DNA of 64,000 nucleotides from Streptococcus pneumoniae (GCF_001096185.1 NZ_CRPU01000006.1:81896-145895), one strand, 5' to 3'; shown: positions 24,949 to 38,095, counted from the first letter of the stretch. A program made the numbers and translations. The notes: generated by a model not told the origin, from the sequence alone.

Positions 24949-26310
24949 ATGAATTCAAAGAAGAAAAATAAGATGGAGCGTGGTTTGACCAATCGTCATG
25001 TGCAGGTTATGGCCATCGCTGGAACAATCGGAACAGGACTCTTTCTGGGAGCAGGTCGCTCTATCAGCCTAACAGGTCCTTCCATTGTACTGATTTATAT
25101 GATTACAGGGGCTTTCATGTTCCTCATGATGCGTGCGGTTGGGGAAATGCTTTACCAAGATCCTGAGCAACATACCTTTATCAACTTTATCACGCGCCAT
25201 TTGGGCAAGGGCTGGGGTTATTTCTCAGTTTGGTCTTACTGGCTATCCGTTGTCTTTATCGGTATGGCGGAAATCACTGCTATCTCTCACTATGTTCAGT
25301 TCTGGTTCCCTAGCTGGCCAAGTTGGATGATTGAGATTGGTTTTTTGACCATTCTAGCCTTGGTCAATCTGATTGCGGTTAAGCTCTTTGGGGAAGTTGA
25401 GTTTTGGTTTGCTATGGTCAAGATTGTGGCTATTTTAGCTATGATTGCCACAGGAGTCTTTATGGTCTTGACAGGCTTTAAGACACCTCATGGAGTGGCT
25501 AGTTTAGCCAATATTGCCGACAATTTCTCTCTCTTTCCAAATGGTGGAGTTAACTTTGTCATGGCCTTCCAGATGGTTTTCTTTGCCTACCTCATGATTG
25601 AGTTTATCGGGGTAACGACTTCAGAAACAAAAAATCCACGTCAGGTCTTGCCAAAAGCCGTTAAGGAAATTCCTTTGCGTATCGCCTTTTTCTACGGTGG
25701 TGCCCTCTTAGCCATCATGGCTATCATTCCGTGGCGTGAACTTGCATCAGCTGATTCTCCCTTTGTAACAGTATTTGAATTGGCAGGTATCAAGTGGGCA
25801 GCGGCCTTGATTAACTTCGTTGTTTTGACGTCAGCAGCATCTGCTCTTAACTCAACCCTTTATTCAACAGGGCGCCATTTGTACCAGATTGCCCATGATT
25901 CGCCAAATCGCTTCCTAAAGGCTATTAAAGCAGATACTCTTTCTCGCCACAATGTACCACAAAATGCCATCATTGCCTCAGCGATTTTGATTGCCCTAGC
26001 AGCCTTTATCAACGTCTTGCCAGGAGTTTCCGATGCCTTTGCCTTGATTACTGCATCATCCTCCGGTGTCTATATCGCCATTTATATCTTGATTATGGTG
26101 GCTCACCTTAAATACCGCAAGTCACCAGACTTTATGGCGGATGGCTATCTCATGCCCCATTATCGTTTCCTAAATCCTTTAACCATGCTCTTCTTTGCCT
26201 TTGTCTTTGTAACCCTCTTTTTACAAGAGTCTACATTTGTAGGAGCGATTGGATCAGCTATCTGGATTATCGGTTTTGGGATTTACAGCCAGTGGAAATT
26301 TAGAAAATAG
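24949..26310 (+). CDS. Amino-acid permease (AAT/APC family, CycA-like)
   Basis: A 453-residue membrane protein with about 12 hydrophobic segments. The AAT signature is at the N-terminus: LTNRHVQVMAIAGTIGTGLF, then GAGRSISLTGPSI, and TTSETKNPRQVLPKAVK before helix 6. It imports amino acids by proton symport; the resemblance is closest to D-serine/D-alanine/glycine transporters of the CycA group, but substrate specificity cannot be fixed by eye. The gene starts 24 bases after a BOX element and no clear promoter is visible between them. Confidence 0.88.
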   Translation: MNSKKKNKMERGLTNRHVQVMAIAGTIGTGLFLGAGRSISLTGPSIVLIYMITGAFMFLMMRAVGEMLYQDPEQHTFINFITRHLGKGWGYFSVWSYWLSVVFIGMAEITAISHYVQFWFPSWPSWMIEIGFLTILALVNLIAVKLFGEVEFWFAMVKIVAILAMIATGVFMVLTGFKTPHGVASLANIADNFSLFPNGGVNFVMAFQMVFFAYLMIEFIGVTTSETKNPRQVLPKAVKEIPLRIAFFYGGALLAIMAIIPWRELASADSPFVTVFELAGIKWAAALINFVVLTSAASALNSTLYSTGRHLYQIAHDSPNRFLKAIKADTLSRHNVPQNAIIASAILIALAAFINVLPGVSDAFALITASSSGVYIAIYILIMVAHLKYRKSPDFMADGYLMPHYRFLNPLTMLFFAFVFVTLFLQESTFVGAIGSAIWIIGFGIYSQWKFRK

Positions 26311-26316
26311 ATTAAG

Positions 26317-26346
26317 GACTCATCAACTCAGCTTGGTGGGTTTTTG
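26317..26346 (+). terminator. Terminator after the permease gene
   Basis: ACTCATCAA / TTGGTGGGT hairpin with G-T pairs, followed by TTTTT. Confidence 0.6.
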
Positions 26347-26351
26347 CTAGT

Positions 26352-26380
26352 TTGACAGTCTATTGAAATAAGACTATAAT
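26352..26380 (+). promoter_or_regulatory. Consensus sigma-A promoter
   Basis: TTGACA (26352-26357), 17-base spacer, TATAAT (26375-26380); a perfect match to consensus, upstream of the GNAT gene at 26411. Confidence 0.9.
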
Positions 26381-26410
26381 CAAACTGTAACAGTGTTTAA
26401 GGAGGTTTAG

Positions 26411-26806
26411 ATGTACTTTAGATTGGAAAATAAGGAATCACATAAATCGCAAGAAATAGGGAATCTGATTCGTGTTTATAACCGTTCAAAAAGAGAGGAA
26501 GCTGAAAGTGAGCCACTTAATCTTTATGTCGAAGATGAAAAGGGCAATCTCCTGGCAGGTTTGATAGTAGAGACTTTTAGAAATTGGCTAGAAATCGAGT
26601 ATTTATTTGTAAAAGAGGAACTGAGAGGGCAAGGAATCGGTTCAAAACTATTGCAGCAAGCAGAAACTGAAGCTAAGAATCGAAACTGTCGTTTTGCCTT
26701 TGTCAATACCTACCAGTTTCAAGCTCTTGATTTTTATAAAAGGTATGGCTACAAGGAAGTCTTTAGGTTACAAGACTATCCCTACATTGGGCAAAGATAT
26801 TATTAG
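26411..26806 (+). CDS. GNAT-family N-acetyltransferase
   Basis: A 131-residue acetyltransferase with a strong aaggagg site before the ATG. The core reads LLAGLIVETFRNWLEIEYLF, then VKEELRGQGIGSKLLQQAE with the LRGQGIGS acetyl-CoA loop, and ALDFYKRYGYKEVF near the end. The pattern is that of small YhhY/RimI-like GNATs; the substrate is unknown. It is driven by a consensus promoter and is followed by a gap with a gene remnant. Confidence 0.85.
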   Translation: MYFRLENKESHKSQEIGNLIRVYNRSKREEAESEPLNLYVEDEKGNLLAGLIVETFRNWLEIEYLFVKEELRGQGIGSKLLQQAETEAKNRNCRFAFVNTYQFQALDFYKRYGYKEVFRLQDYPYIGQRYY

Positions 26807-26929
26807 CAAAAGAATCTGTAAGGTGAGTATGGAGGTATAATACAAAGAGAGGCTCGCACATAAGTATGGAGGTGGACTGATGTATATGAGTAACTATCGA
26901 TAAATACCAGTTATAACCTAGAAATTGTG

Positions 26930-27042
26930 TCTTTCTGGGCAATATTGGGTACAATGCAATGGCAGCTGAGAAATTGGGAATCAAGGCTTATCGGGTTAAG
27001 AAAAGAAGTGATGTGGTTGATATCTTAAAACAATTTATTTAA
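26930..27042 (+). pseudogene. 3' remnant of an unidentified gene
   Basis: The gap 26807-27171 contains no intact gene. One frame ending at TAA 27040-27042 reads GNIGYNAMAAEKLGIKAYRV and ends DVVDILKQFI, which looks like the C-terminal helix-strand-helix of a real enzyme whose body is lost. I cannot name the parent. The preceding 120 bases contain gtgagtatggaggt and short frames with no recognisable product. Confidence 0.4.
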
Positions 27043-27171
27043 ACTAAAAACTCTCTATCTTTTTAAATTGACATTAATCCGAGATTCCCCTCTCGAGTTT
27101 TTCAGAATAGAGTGAAATCCGAAAGAAAATGGAAATAATTTTTATTAAACGCTTCCAATAGCGGTTAAAAG

Positions 27172-27200
27172 TTGACAAATTTAAATTTTAGGACTACACT
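27172..27200 (+). promoter_or_regulatory. Promoter of the F1Fo ATPase operon
   Basis: TTGACA (27172-27177), 17-base spacer, TACACT (27195-27200), 36 bases before the atpE ATG. Confidence 0.8.
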
Positions 27201-27235
27201 AAGTAAGTAAATTTTATTTTAAAGGAGAATTCGTT

Positions 27236-27436
27236 ATGAATTTAACATTTTTAGGCTTATGTATTGCCTGTATGGGCGTATCTGTCGGTGAAGGTTTATT
27301 GATGAATGGACTGTTTAAATCAGTAGCACGCCAACCAGATATGCTTTCTGAGTTTCGTAGTTTGATGTTTTTAGGTGTTGCCTTTATTGAAGGAACTTTC
27401 TTTGTAACTCTTGTCTTCTCATTTATTATCAAATAA
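27236..27436 (+). CDS. atpE: F1Fo ATP synthase subunit c
   Basis: A 66-residue proteolipid with two membrane helices. The essential carboxylate is the Glu in [14 protein letters not shown] in helix 2; helix 1 is [18 protein letters not shown] and carries a further Glu. The polar loop lies at SVARQPDM. It forms the membrane rotor ring. The length and the very short termini match streptococcal subunit c. First gene of the eight-gene operon, which begins with c before a as in other streptococci and lacks atpI. Confidence 0.96.
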
Positions 27437-27470
27437 ATACATGGAACGAGAAGAAAAGGGAGGATTTTAG

Positions 27471-28187
27471 ATGGAAGAAAGTATTAATCCAATCATCTCT
27501 ATTGGTCCTGTTATCTTCAATCTGACTATGTTAGCCATGACCTTGTTGATTGTGGGAGTTATTTTTGTCTTTATTTATTGGGCAAGCCGCAATATGACCT
27601 TGAAACCCAAAGGAAAGCAAAATGTACTTGAGTATGTCTATGACTTTGTTATTGGATTTACAGAACCTAACATTGGTTCGCGCTACATGAAAGATTACTC
27701 ACTCTTTTTCCTTTGTTTATTTCTTTTCATGGTGATTGCCAATAACCTTGGCTTAATGACAAAGCTTCAAACGATCGATGGGACTAACTGGTGGAGTTCG
27801 CCAACCGCTAATTTACAGTATGACTTAACCTTATCTTTTCTTGTCATTTTGTTGACACATATAGAAAGCGTTCGTCGTCGTGGATTTAAAAAAAGTATAA
27901 AATCTTTTATGAGTCCTGTTTTTGTCATACCGATGAATATCTTGGAAGAATTTACAAACTTCTTATCTTTGGCTTTGCGGATTTTTGGGAATATCTTTGC
28001 AGGAGAGGTCATGACGAGTTTGTTACTTCTTCTTTCCCACCAAGCTATTTATTGGTATCCAGTAGCCTTTGGAGCTAATTTGGCTTGGACTGCATTTTCT
28101 GTCTTTATTTCCTGCATCCAAGCTTATGTCTTTACTCTTTTGACATCTGTGTATTTAGGGAATAAGATTAATATTGAAGAGGAATAG
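27471..28187 (+). CDS. atpB: F1Fo ATP synthase subunit a
   Basis: A 238-residue membrane protein with about six helices that forms the proton half-channels. The critical Arg lies in [17 protein letters not shown], and the C-terminal helix reads [19 protein letters not shown]. The N-terminus ([19 protein letters not shown]) is outside. Follows atpE with a good aggag site. Confidence 0.97.
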
Positions 28188-28200
28188 AAAGGAGTAACTG

Positions 28201-28694
28201 ATGCACGTAACAGTAGGTGAATTGATTGGTAATTTTATTTTAATCACTGGCTCTTTTATTCTTTTGCTAGTCTTGATTAAAAAATTTGCATGGTCTAATA
28301 TTACAGGCATTTTCGAAGAAAGAGCTGAAAAAATTGCTTCAGATATTGACAGAGCTGAAGAAGCCCGTCAAAAAGCAGAAGTATTGGCTCAAAAACGCGA
28401 AGATGAATTGGCTGGTAGCCGTAAAGAAGCTAAGACAATCATTGAAAATGCAAAGGAAACAGCTGAGCAAAGTAAGGCTAATATCTTAGCAGATGCTAAA
28501 CTAGAAGCAGGACGCTTAAAAGAAAAAGCAAACCAAGAAATTGCTCAAAACAAAGCTGAAGCTTTACAAAGCGTTAAGGGTGAGGTAGCAGATTTGACCA
28601 TCAGCCTAGCTGGTAAAATCATCTCACAAAACCTTGACGGTCATGCCCATAAAGAACTCATTGATCAGTATATCGATCAGCTAGGAGAAGCTTA

Positions 28695-28695
<1 letters not shown>
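28201..28695 (+). CDS. atpF: F1Fo ATP synthase subunit b
   Basis: A 164-residue peripheral-stalk subunit: one N-terminal membrane helix ([18 protein letters not shown]) followed by a long charged coiled coil rich in Ala, Glu, Lys and Arg ([20 protein letters not shown]) and the C-terminal [20 protein letters not shown] that binds delta. Its stop overlaps the atpH ATG by one base (TAATG), so the two are translationally coupled. Confidence 0.97.
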
Positions 28696-30751
<2,056 letters not shown>

Positions 30752-30766
30752 GAATAGAGGTGTCAG

Positions 30767-31645
30767 ATGGCAGTATCTCTAAATGATATTAAAACAAAAA
30801 TCGCCTCAACAAAAAATACGAGTCAAATCACTAATGCCATGCAAATGGTATCAGCTGCTAAGCTAGGTCGCTCTGAAGAAGCTGCTCGCAACTTCCAAGT
30901 TTACGCTCAGAAAGTTCGCAAACTTTTGACAGATATTCTTCATGGTAATGGAGCTGGTGGCTCAACCAATCCCATGCTGATTAGCCGTCCTGTGAAGAAG
31001 ACAGGCTATATCGTCATTACTTCAGATCGCGGTTTGGTTGGAGGGTATAATTCTTCTATTCTGAAAGCCGTTATGGAGTTGAAAGAAGAATACCACCCAG
31101 ACGGTACAGGTTTTGAAATGATCTGTATCGGTGGAATGGGAGCTGATTTCTTTAAGGCTCGTGGTATTCAACCACTTTATGAATTACGTGGCTTGGCGGA
31201 TCAGCCTAGCTTTGATCAAGTTCGTAAGATTATTTCAAAAACTGTTGAAATGTACCAAAATGAACTCTTTGATGAACTCTATGTTTGCTACAACCACCAT
31301 GTCAATACGCTAACCAGTCAAATGCGTGTGGAACAAATGCTTCCGATTGTTGACTTGGATCCAAATGAAGCGGATGAAGACTACAGCTTGACTTTTGAAT
31401 TGGAAACCAGCCGAGAAGAAATTTTGGAGCAGTTGTTGCCTCAGTTTGCAGAAAGTATGATTTACGGTGCCATTATCGATGCCAAGACAGCTGAGAATGC
31501 TGCTGGTATGACAGCCATGCAAACAGCGACTGATAATGCTAAGAAAGTCATCAATGATTTGACAATTCAGTATAACCGTGCCAGACAGGCGGCGATTACA
31601 CAAGAAATTACAGAAATCGTAGCAGGTGCTAGTGCCTTAGAATAG
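30767..31645 (+). CDS. atpG: F1Fo ATP synthase subunit gamma
   Basis: A 292-residue central-shaft subunit. The N-terminal helix is [20 protein letters not shown] and the C-terminal helix has [19 protein letters not shown], the conserved gamma signature near the end. The Rossmann-like part includes [17 protein letters not shown]. An 85-base gap with a CCTAGTT-ga-ACTAGG hairpin (31682-31697) separates it from atpD. Confidence 0.97.
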   Translation: MAVSLNDIKTKIASTKNTSQITNAMQMVSAAKLGRSEEAARNFQVYAQKVRKLLTDILHGNGAGGSTNPMLISRPVKKTGYIVITSDRGLVGGYNSSILKAVMELKEEYHPDGTGFEMICIGGMGADFFKARGIQPLYELRGLADQPSFDQVRKIISKTVEMYQNELFDELYVCYNHHVNTLTSQMRVEQMLPIVDLDPNEADEDYSLTFELETSREEILEQLLPQFAESMIYGAIIDAKTAENAAGMTAMQTATDNAKKVINDLTIQYNRARQAAITQEITEIVAGASALE

Positions 31646-31681
31646 GCTCTAGTCCAGCTCGTATGAAAATGAACTTAGGAC

Positions 31682-31697
31682 CTAGTTGAACTAGGAA
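31682..31697 (+). other. Hairpin in the atpG-atpD gap
   Basis: Stem CCTAGTT / ACTAGG with a two-base loop and no T run. It may stabilise or process the operon mRNA upstream of atpD; it does not look like a terminator. Confidence 0.5.
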
Positions 31698-31721
31698 CCG
31701 ACAGTATCTTATATAGAATAG

Positions 31722-33137
<1,416 letters not shown>

Positions 33138-33147
33138 GAGGTGATCT

Positions 33148-33567
33148 ATGACTCAGTTAACTGTCCAGATCGTGACACCAGATGGTCTCGTCTATGATCA
33201 CCATGCCAGCTATGTATCGGTTCGAACTCTGGATGGTGAGATGGGGATCTTGCCACGACATGAAAATATGATTGCGGTTTTAGCAGTTGATGAAGTAAAG
33301 GTGAAACGTATTGATGACGAAGATCACGTGAACTGGATTGCAGTAAATGGCGGTGTTATTGAAATTGCCAATGATATGATCACAATCGTCGCTGACTCTG
33401 CAGAACGTGCTCGTGATATCGATATCAGTCGTGCAGAACGTGCCAAACTTCGTGCAGAACGTGCAATTGAAGAAGCACAAGACAAACACTTGATTGACCA
33501 AGAACGTCGTGCGAAGATTGCGCTGCAACGTGCCATTAACCGTATTAATGTCGGAAATAGACTATAA
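33148..33567 (+). CDS. atpC: F1Fo ATP synthase subunit epsilon
   Basis: A 139-residue subunit: an N-terminal beta sandwich ([20 protein letters not shown], then [20 protein letters not shown]) and a C-terminal helical hairpin rich in Arg, Ala and Glu ([19 protein letters not shown]). It regulates rotation. Last gene of the operon, followed at once by a terminator. Confidence 0.97.
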   Translation: MTQLTVQIVTPDGLVYDHHASYVSVRTLDGEMGILPRHENMIAVLAVDEVKVKRIDDEDHVNWIAVNGGVIEIANDMITIVADSAERARDIDISRAERAKLRAERAIEEAQDKHLIDQERRAKIALQRAINRINVGNRL

Positions 33568-33569
33568 GA

Positions 33570-33606
33570 AAAAATGAACTTGAAAATTCCAAGTTCATTT
33601 TTTTAT
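33570..33606 (+). terminator. Terminator of the ATPase operon
   Basis: AAAATGAACTTG-aaaattc-CAAGTTCATTTTTTT hairpin directly after atpC. Confidence 0.92.
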
Positions 33607-33614
33607 GGTGTTTT

Positions 33615-33766
33615 ATACTCAATAAAAATCAAAAAGCAAACATAGGAAGTTAGCCATAGGTTGCTCAAAACACAGTTTTGAGGTTGTGGATAGAACTGAC
33701 GAAGTCAGTAACCATACCTACGGTAAGGCGACGCTGACGTGGTTTGAAGAGATTTTTGAAGAGTAT
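33615..33766 (-). repeat. BOX element (A-B-C on minus)
   Basis: boxC-like start (atactcaataaaaatcaaa) and boxA-like end (gaagagtat) that touches the stop codon of the lactonase gene. Confidence 0.9.
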
Positions 33767-34779
33767 TAAGGAGCAAAACGGATGCAGACTGCTTCGGGAA
33801 CATGGAAGTCGTTGGAGAGTTCTGCTAGACGACCATTGTCACAATTACGTTTAAAGACAGTTGCATTGTCAGAGTCTTGGTGGACAGCAATGAGAAATTT
33901 TTGGTCAGGTGTCAAATCAAAATCACGTGGAGTCTGACCATGTGTTGGAACGATTTCTAATAACTCTAAGCTACCGTCCGCAAGGATGGTATATACTGCG
34001 ATAGAATCATGACCACGGTTAGAAGCGTAGAGGTATTTACCGTCTTTAGAGAGACGAATAGCAGCGGTTCCATTAAAGCCTTCATAACCGTCTGGTAAAG
34101 TTGAAATAACCTGCATACGTTCAAATTCGCCAACACCATCGTAGATTAAAACCTCGATAGTACTATTGAGTTCACAAATCAGATAAGCGATTTTATAGTG
34201 GTTATGGAAAACGATATGGCGTGAGCCTGCTCCTGGCTGGCTGTGATAGGTGTAGAGCTTAGATAATTTTCCTTCTTGGTCAAGGTCATAAGTGATGACT
34301 TGGTCAGTACCCAAATCGCAGGTCACTAGATAGTGGTCAGGTGTTAAATCTGTATAGTGAACATGAGGAGATGCTTGATTTTCATGTGGACCTTGGCCAC
34401 TGTGTTGATCTACATCACTAAGTAAAAGGCTCCCATCCTTCTGACGTTTATAAACCAGTACCTGTCCTTTATGGTAGTTGGCTGCATAGACCAAATTACG
34501 CTTTTCATCGACAGCAACATAACAGTGGGGAGCTCCTTCCTCAACGACATGATTTAACACAGTCCCGTCAGTTTGATAGGCTGCAATTCCCCCCTTATCG
34601 TCTTGACTACCAACGGTGTATAAATGTTGGTGCTGGTCAAAGGCAAGGTAGGTTGGACTTGGTTCAGCTGCAAAAAGTTCTAGGTTTGAAAGCTGACCAG
34701 TTTCTGTATCAAAGTCAGCCTTGTAAATCCCTTGGGAAGTACGACGTGTGTAAGTTCCAAAATAAACAGTTTCTTTCAT
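33766..34779 (-). CDS. Lactonase-family beta-propeller protein (6-phosphogluconolactonase type)
   Basis: A 337-residue protein of the YkgB/Pgl lactonase family, a seven-bladed propeller. Signatures: VYFGTYTRRTSQGIYKADFD at the N-terminus, GPHENQASPHVHY, GAGSRHIVFHNHYKIAYLI, and YLYASNRGHDSIAVY. It probably hydrolyses 6-phosphogluconolactone or a similar lactone. I chose ATG at 34779, which follows gaggtaaag; an in-frame start at 34830 lies upstream of the promoter -10 and is not credible. The TAA stop touches the end of a BOX element. Confidence 0.88.
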   Translation of the reverse strand: MKETVYFGTYTRRTSQGIYKADFDTETGQLSNLELFAAEPSPTYLAFDQHQHLYTVGSQDDKGGIAAYQTDGTVLNHVVEEGAPHCYVAVDEKRNLVYAANYHKGQVLVYKRQKDGSLLLSDVDQHSGQGPHENQASPHVHYTDLTPDHYLVTCDLGTDQVITYDLDQEGKLSKLYTYHSQPGAGSRHIVFHNHYKIAYLICELNSTIEVLIYDGVGEFERMQVISTLPDGYEGFNGTAAIRLSKDGKYLYASNRGHDSIAVYTILADGSLELLEIVPTHGQTPRDFDLTPDQKFLIAVHQDSDNATVFKRNCDNGRLAELSNDFHVPEAVCIRFAP

Positions 34780-34807
34780 AACTTTACCTCTATATAAAGA
34801 TAAGACT

Positions 34808-34816
34808 ATTATATCA
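34808..34816 (-). promoter_or_regulatory. Extended -10 promoter of the lactonase gene
   Basis: Read on minus: TGA-TATAAT, with TATAAT at 34813-34808, about 28 bases before the ATG. Confidence 0.65.
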
Positions 34817-34887
34817 CAAAAACAAGCCAATTAAAGACATCCAATTAGATGTAAGCACTTTAAAAAAGAGTTATTTTGATTTAAAAA

Positions 34888-34896
34888 TGGTATAAT
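34888..34896 (+). promoter_or_regulatory. Extended -10 promoter of the permease-TPR pair
   Basis: TGG-TATAAT with TATAAT at 34891-34896; aaaggaag precedes the ATG at 34923. Confidence 0.7.
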
Positions 34897-34922
34897 GAGA
34901 GAACGATAGAAAGGAAGTATTT

Positions 34923-36089
34923 ATGGAACAAAAAGAGAAACATTTTAGCCTGTCTTGGTTTTTCAAGTGGTTTTTGGATAACAAGGCCATTACGGTATTT
35001 TTGGTAACCTTATTATTGGGACTGAATCTTTTTATTTTAAGTAAGATTAGTTTTCTATTTTCACCTGTTTTAGACTTTTTGGCAGTTGTGATGCTGCCAG
35101 TTATTCTATCTGGTTTACTATATTATTTATTAAATCCTATTGTTGATTGGATGGAGAAGCATAAGGTGAATCGTGTCATAGCTATCACTATTGTCTTTGT
35201 CATCATCGCTATCTTTATCATTTGGGGCTTGGCAGTAGCTATTCCAAATCTGCAACGTCAGGTTTTGACCTTTGCAAGAAACGTTCCTGTTTACTTAGAA
35301 GATATAGATAGGATTGTTAATGGATTGGTAGCCCAGCACCTGCCAGATGATTTCAGACCTCAGTTAGAGCAGGTTTTGACAAACTTCTCTAGTCAGGCTA
35401 CAGTTTGGGCAAGTAAAGTTTCATCTCAGGCAGTCAACTGGGTGAGTGCCTTTATTAGCGGAGCTTCTCAAGTGATTGTTGCCTTGATTATCGTTCCTTT
35501 CATGCTCTTTTATCTCTTGCGTGATGGGAAAGGCTTGCGTAACTATTTGACCCAATTTATGCCAAGAAAATTGAAGGAACCTGTTGGACAAGTTTTGTCA
35601 GATGTGAATCAACAGTTGTCCAACTATGTTCGAGGGCAAGTGACAGTGGCTATTATTGTAGCAGTAATGTTTATGATCTTCTTCAAGATTATTGGTCTAC
35701 GTTATGCGGTTACGCTGGGGGTTACTGCTGGTATTTTAAATCTGGTTCCTTATCTTGGTAGCTTTCTAGCCATGCTTCCTGCCCTAGTATTGGGCTTGAT
35801 TGCTGGGCCAGTCATGCTTTTAAAAGTAGTGATTGTCTTTATCGTAGAACAAACTATTGAAGGTCGTTTTGTCTCTCCATTGATTTTGGGAAGTCAATTA
35901 AATATCCATCCCATTAATGTTCTCTTTGTCTTGTTAACTTCAGGCTCTATGTTTGGTATTTGGGGAGTTTTACTTGGTATTCCAGTTTATGCCTCTGCTA
36001 AGGTTGTCATTTCAGCCATTTTCGAATGGTATAAGGTAGTCAGTGGCCTATATGAACTAGAGGGAGAGGAAGTCAAGAGTGAACAATAG
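34923..36089 (+). CDS. AI-2E family transporter (PerM/YdbI type membrane protein)
   Basis: A 388-residue membrane protein with about eight hydrophobic segments. Family features: FSPVLDFLAVVMLPVILSGL, the soluble part with RQVLTFARNVPVYLEDIDRI, LIIVPFMLFYLLRDGK, and the C-terminal block LGSQLNIHPINVLFVLLTSG. The family was named for a proposed AI-2 exporter, but members also include Na+/H+ antiporters, so substrate is uncertain. The GTG of the TPR gene lies inside its last 11 bases. Confidence 0.88.
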   Translation: MEQKEKHFSLSWFFKWFLDNKAITVFLVTLLLGLNLFILSKISFLFSPVLDFLAVVMLPVILSGLLYYLLNPIVDWMEKHKVNRVIAITIVFVIIAIFIIWGLAVAIPNLQRQVLTFARNVPVYLEDIDRIVNGLVAQHLPDDFRPQLEQVLTNFSSQATVWASKVSSQAVNWVSAFISGASQVIVALIIVPFMLFYLLRDGKGLRNYLTQFMPRKLKEPVGQVLSDVNQQLSNYVRGQVTVAIIVAVMFMIFFKIIGLRYAVTLGVTAGILNLVPYLGSFLAMLPALVLGLIAGPVMLLKVVIVFIVEQTIEGRFVSPLILGSQLNIHPINVLFVLLTSGSMFGIWGVLLGIPVYASAKVVISAIFEWYKVVSGLYELEGEEVKSEQ

Positions 36090-37308
36090 TCAACAGATGT
36101 TACAGGCTTTGGAGGAGCAAGATTTAACCAAGGCAGAGCACTATTTCGCCGAAGCTTTAGAAAATGATCCAAGTGACCTTCTGTATGAGTTGGCAACTTA
36201 TCTTGAAGGGATTGGTTTTTATCCTCAGGCCAAGGAGATTTACCTGAAAATCGTAGAGGATTTTCCAGAGGTTCGTCTTAATCTAGCTGCAATTGCTAGC
36301 GAAGATGGTCAAATAGAAGAAGCTTTTGCCTACCTAGAGGAAATCCAAGCTGACAGTGACTGGTATGTGTCGGCTTTGCTTCTTAAAGCAGACCTTTACC
36401 AGCTGGAAGGTTTGACAGATGTGGCGCGTGAGAAATTGCTGGAGATTTTGAGTTATTCAGATGATCCTCTCTTGATATTGGGTTTGGCAGAGTTGGATAG
36501 TGAGTTGGAAAATTATCAAGAGGCCATTCAAGGCTATGCCCAGTTAGATAATCGTACTATTTATGAGCAAACAGGCATTTCTACCTATCAACGGATTGGC
36601 TTTGCCTATGCACAGTTGGGGAAATTTGAAACGGCTACAGAGTTTTTAGAAAAAGCCCTGGAGTTAGAATACGATGACCTAACGGCTTTTGAGTTGGCCA
36701 GTCTTTACTTTGATCAAGAAGAATACCAAAAAGCTGTCCTCTACTTTAAGCAACTTGATACCATTTCACCTGATTTTGAAGGATATGAGTATGGTTACAG
36801 TCAGGCCTTACATAAGGAACATCAAGTTCAAGAAGCCCTGCGTATCGCTAAGCAAGGCTTGGAGAAAAATCCATTTGAAACTCGTCTCTTACTGGCTGCT
36901 TCACAATTTTCTTATGAATTGCATGATGCTAGTGGAGCAGAGAACTACCTCCTTACTGCTAAAGAAGATGCTGAGGATACGGAAGAAATCTTACTCCGTC
37001 TAGCAACTATTTATCTGGAGCAGGAGCGTTATGAGGATATTCTAGACTTGCAAAGTGAGGAGCCAGAAAATCTCTTGACCAAGTGGATGATTGCTCGTTC
37101 CTATCAAGAAATGGACGATTTGGATTCTGCCTACGAGCATTACCAAGAGTTGGCAGGAGATTTAAAGGACAATCCAGAGTTTCTGGAACACTATATCTAT
37201 CTCTTGCGTGAATTGGGCTACTTTGAGGAAGCAAAAGTCAATGCTCACGCTTACTTAAAACTGGTTCCAGATGATGTGCAAATGCAAGAACTGTTTGAGA
37301 GATTGTAA
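36079..37308 (+). CDS. TPR-repeat protein
   Basis: A 409-residue cytoplasmic protein starting at GTG 36079 within the end of the permease gene (ribosome binding site gggagagga). It is built of about ten tetratricopeptide-like repeats, for example YFAEALENDPSDLLYELATY, then GFAYAQLGKFETATEFLEKA and ASLYFDQEEYQKAVLYFKQL. TPR arrays are scaffolds for protein-protein contacts; the partner is unknown. Coupling to the membrane protein suggests that they work together. Confidence 0.88.
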   Translation: MNNSQQMLQALEEQDLTKAEHYFAEALENDPSDLLYELATYLEGIGFYPQAKEIYLKIVEDFPEVRLNLAAIASEDGQIEEAFAYLEEIQADSDWYVSALLLKADLYQLEGLTDVAREKLLEILSYSDDPLLILGLAELDSELENYQEAIQGYAQLDNRTIYEQTGISTYQRIGFAYAQLGKFETATEFLEKALELEYDDLTAFELASLYFDQEEYQKAVLYFKQLDTISPDFEGYEYGYSQALHKEHQVQEALRIAKQGLEKNPFETRLLLAASQFSYELHDASGAENYLLTAKEDAEDTEEILLRLATIYLEQERYEDILDLQSEEPENLLTKWMIARSYQEMDDLDSAYEHYQELAGDLKDNPEFLEHYIYLLRELGYFEEAKVNAHAYLKLVPDDVQMQELFERL

Positions 37309-37321
37309 GAATGTTTAAACA

Positions 37322-37362
37322 TATAGAACTGTAGTTTATCTCTTTTGATAGCTACGGTTTTT
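37322..37362 (+). terminator. Terminator after the TPR gene
   Basis: AACTGTAG ... CTACGGTTTTTAT hairpin with one G-T pair and T run. Confidence 0.7.
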
Positions 37363-37396
37363 ATTTGTATATAATGGAATTTTTTTACAAAAATGG

Positions 37397-37425
37397 TTGG
37401 TTATTTTGTTTATTCATGCTATAAT
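37397..37425 (+). promoter_or_regulatory. Promoter of the amino-acid ABC importer
   Basis: TTGGTT (37397-37402), 17-base spacer, TATAAT (37420-37425) with TGC extension; aggaggt before ATG 37454. Confidence 0.75.
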
Positions 37426-37453
37426 AGGAACAATTACTTTTAGGAGGTGCAGT

Positions 37454-38095
37454 ATGTCTTATTTATTTGAGATATTACCGAGTTTACTGAATGGTGCGAG
37501 CACGACTGTACAGGTCTTTGCACTGGTCTTGCTATTTTCGATTCCTTTGGGCGTTTTGATTGCCTTTGCCTTGCAAGTCCATTGGAAGCCCCTCCATTAT
37601 CTGATTAACATTTACATCTGGGTTATGCGAGGAACCCCCTTACTCTTGCAACTGATTTTTATCTATTATGTGCTCCCGAGTATTGGGATTCGTTTGGATC
37701 GCCTTCCTGCCGCTATTATTGCCTTTGTTCTCAACTATGCAGCTTACTTTGCAGAAATTTTCCGTGGGGGAATTGACACTATTCCAAGAGGACAGTATGA
37801 GGCAGCCAAGGTCTTGAAGTTTAGTCCCTTTGCCACAGTGCGCTATATTATCTTGCCCCAAGTGACCAAGATTGTGCTTCCTAGTGTCTTTAACGAAGTT
37901 ATGAGTTTGGTCAAGGATACTTCTCTGGTATATGCTCTCGGAATTTCTGATCTTATCTTGGCTAGTCGAACAGCTGCCAACCGTGACGCCAGTCTGGTTC
38001 CTATGTTCTTGGCAGGTGCCATTTACTTGATTTTGATTGGGATTGTGACAATTATTTCCAAAAAAGTTGAGAAAAAGTACAGTTATTATAGATAG
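37454..38095 (+). CDS. Polar amino-acid ABC transporter, permease
   Basis: A 213-residue HisM/GlnP-type permease with about five membrane helices. The EAA loop that contacts the ATPase is PRGQYEAAKVLKFSPFATVR; the N-terminal part has VMRGTPLLLQLIFIYY, typical of this family. I chose ATG 37454 after aggaggt; an upstream in-frame GTG/ATG at 37397 lies in the promoter. First of three genes (permease, ATPase, binding protein) with short gaps. Confidence 0.92.
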   Translation: MSYLFEILPSLLNGASTTVQVFALVLLFSIPLGVLIAFALQVHWKPLHYLINIYIWVMRGTPLLLQLIFIYYVLPSIGIRLDRLPAAIIAFVLNYAAYFAEIFRGGIDTIPRGQYEAAKVLKFSPFATVRYIILPQVTKIVLPSVFNEVMSLVKDTSLVYALGISDLILASRTAANRDASLVPMFLAGAIYLILIGIVTIISKKVEKKYSYYR

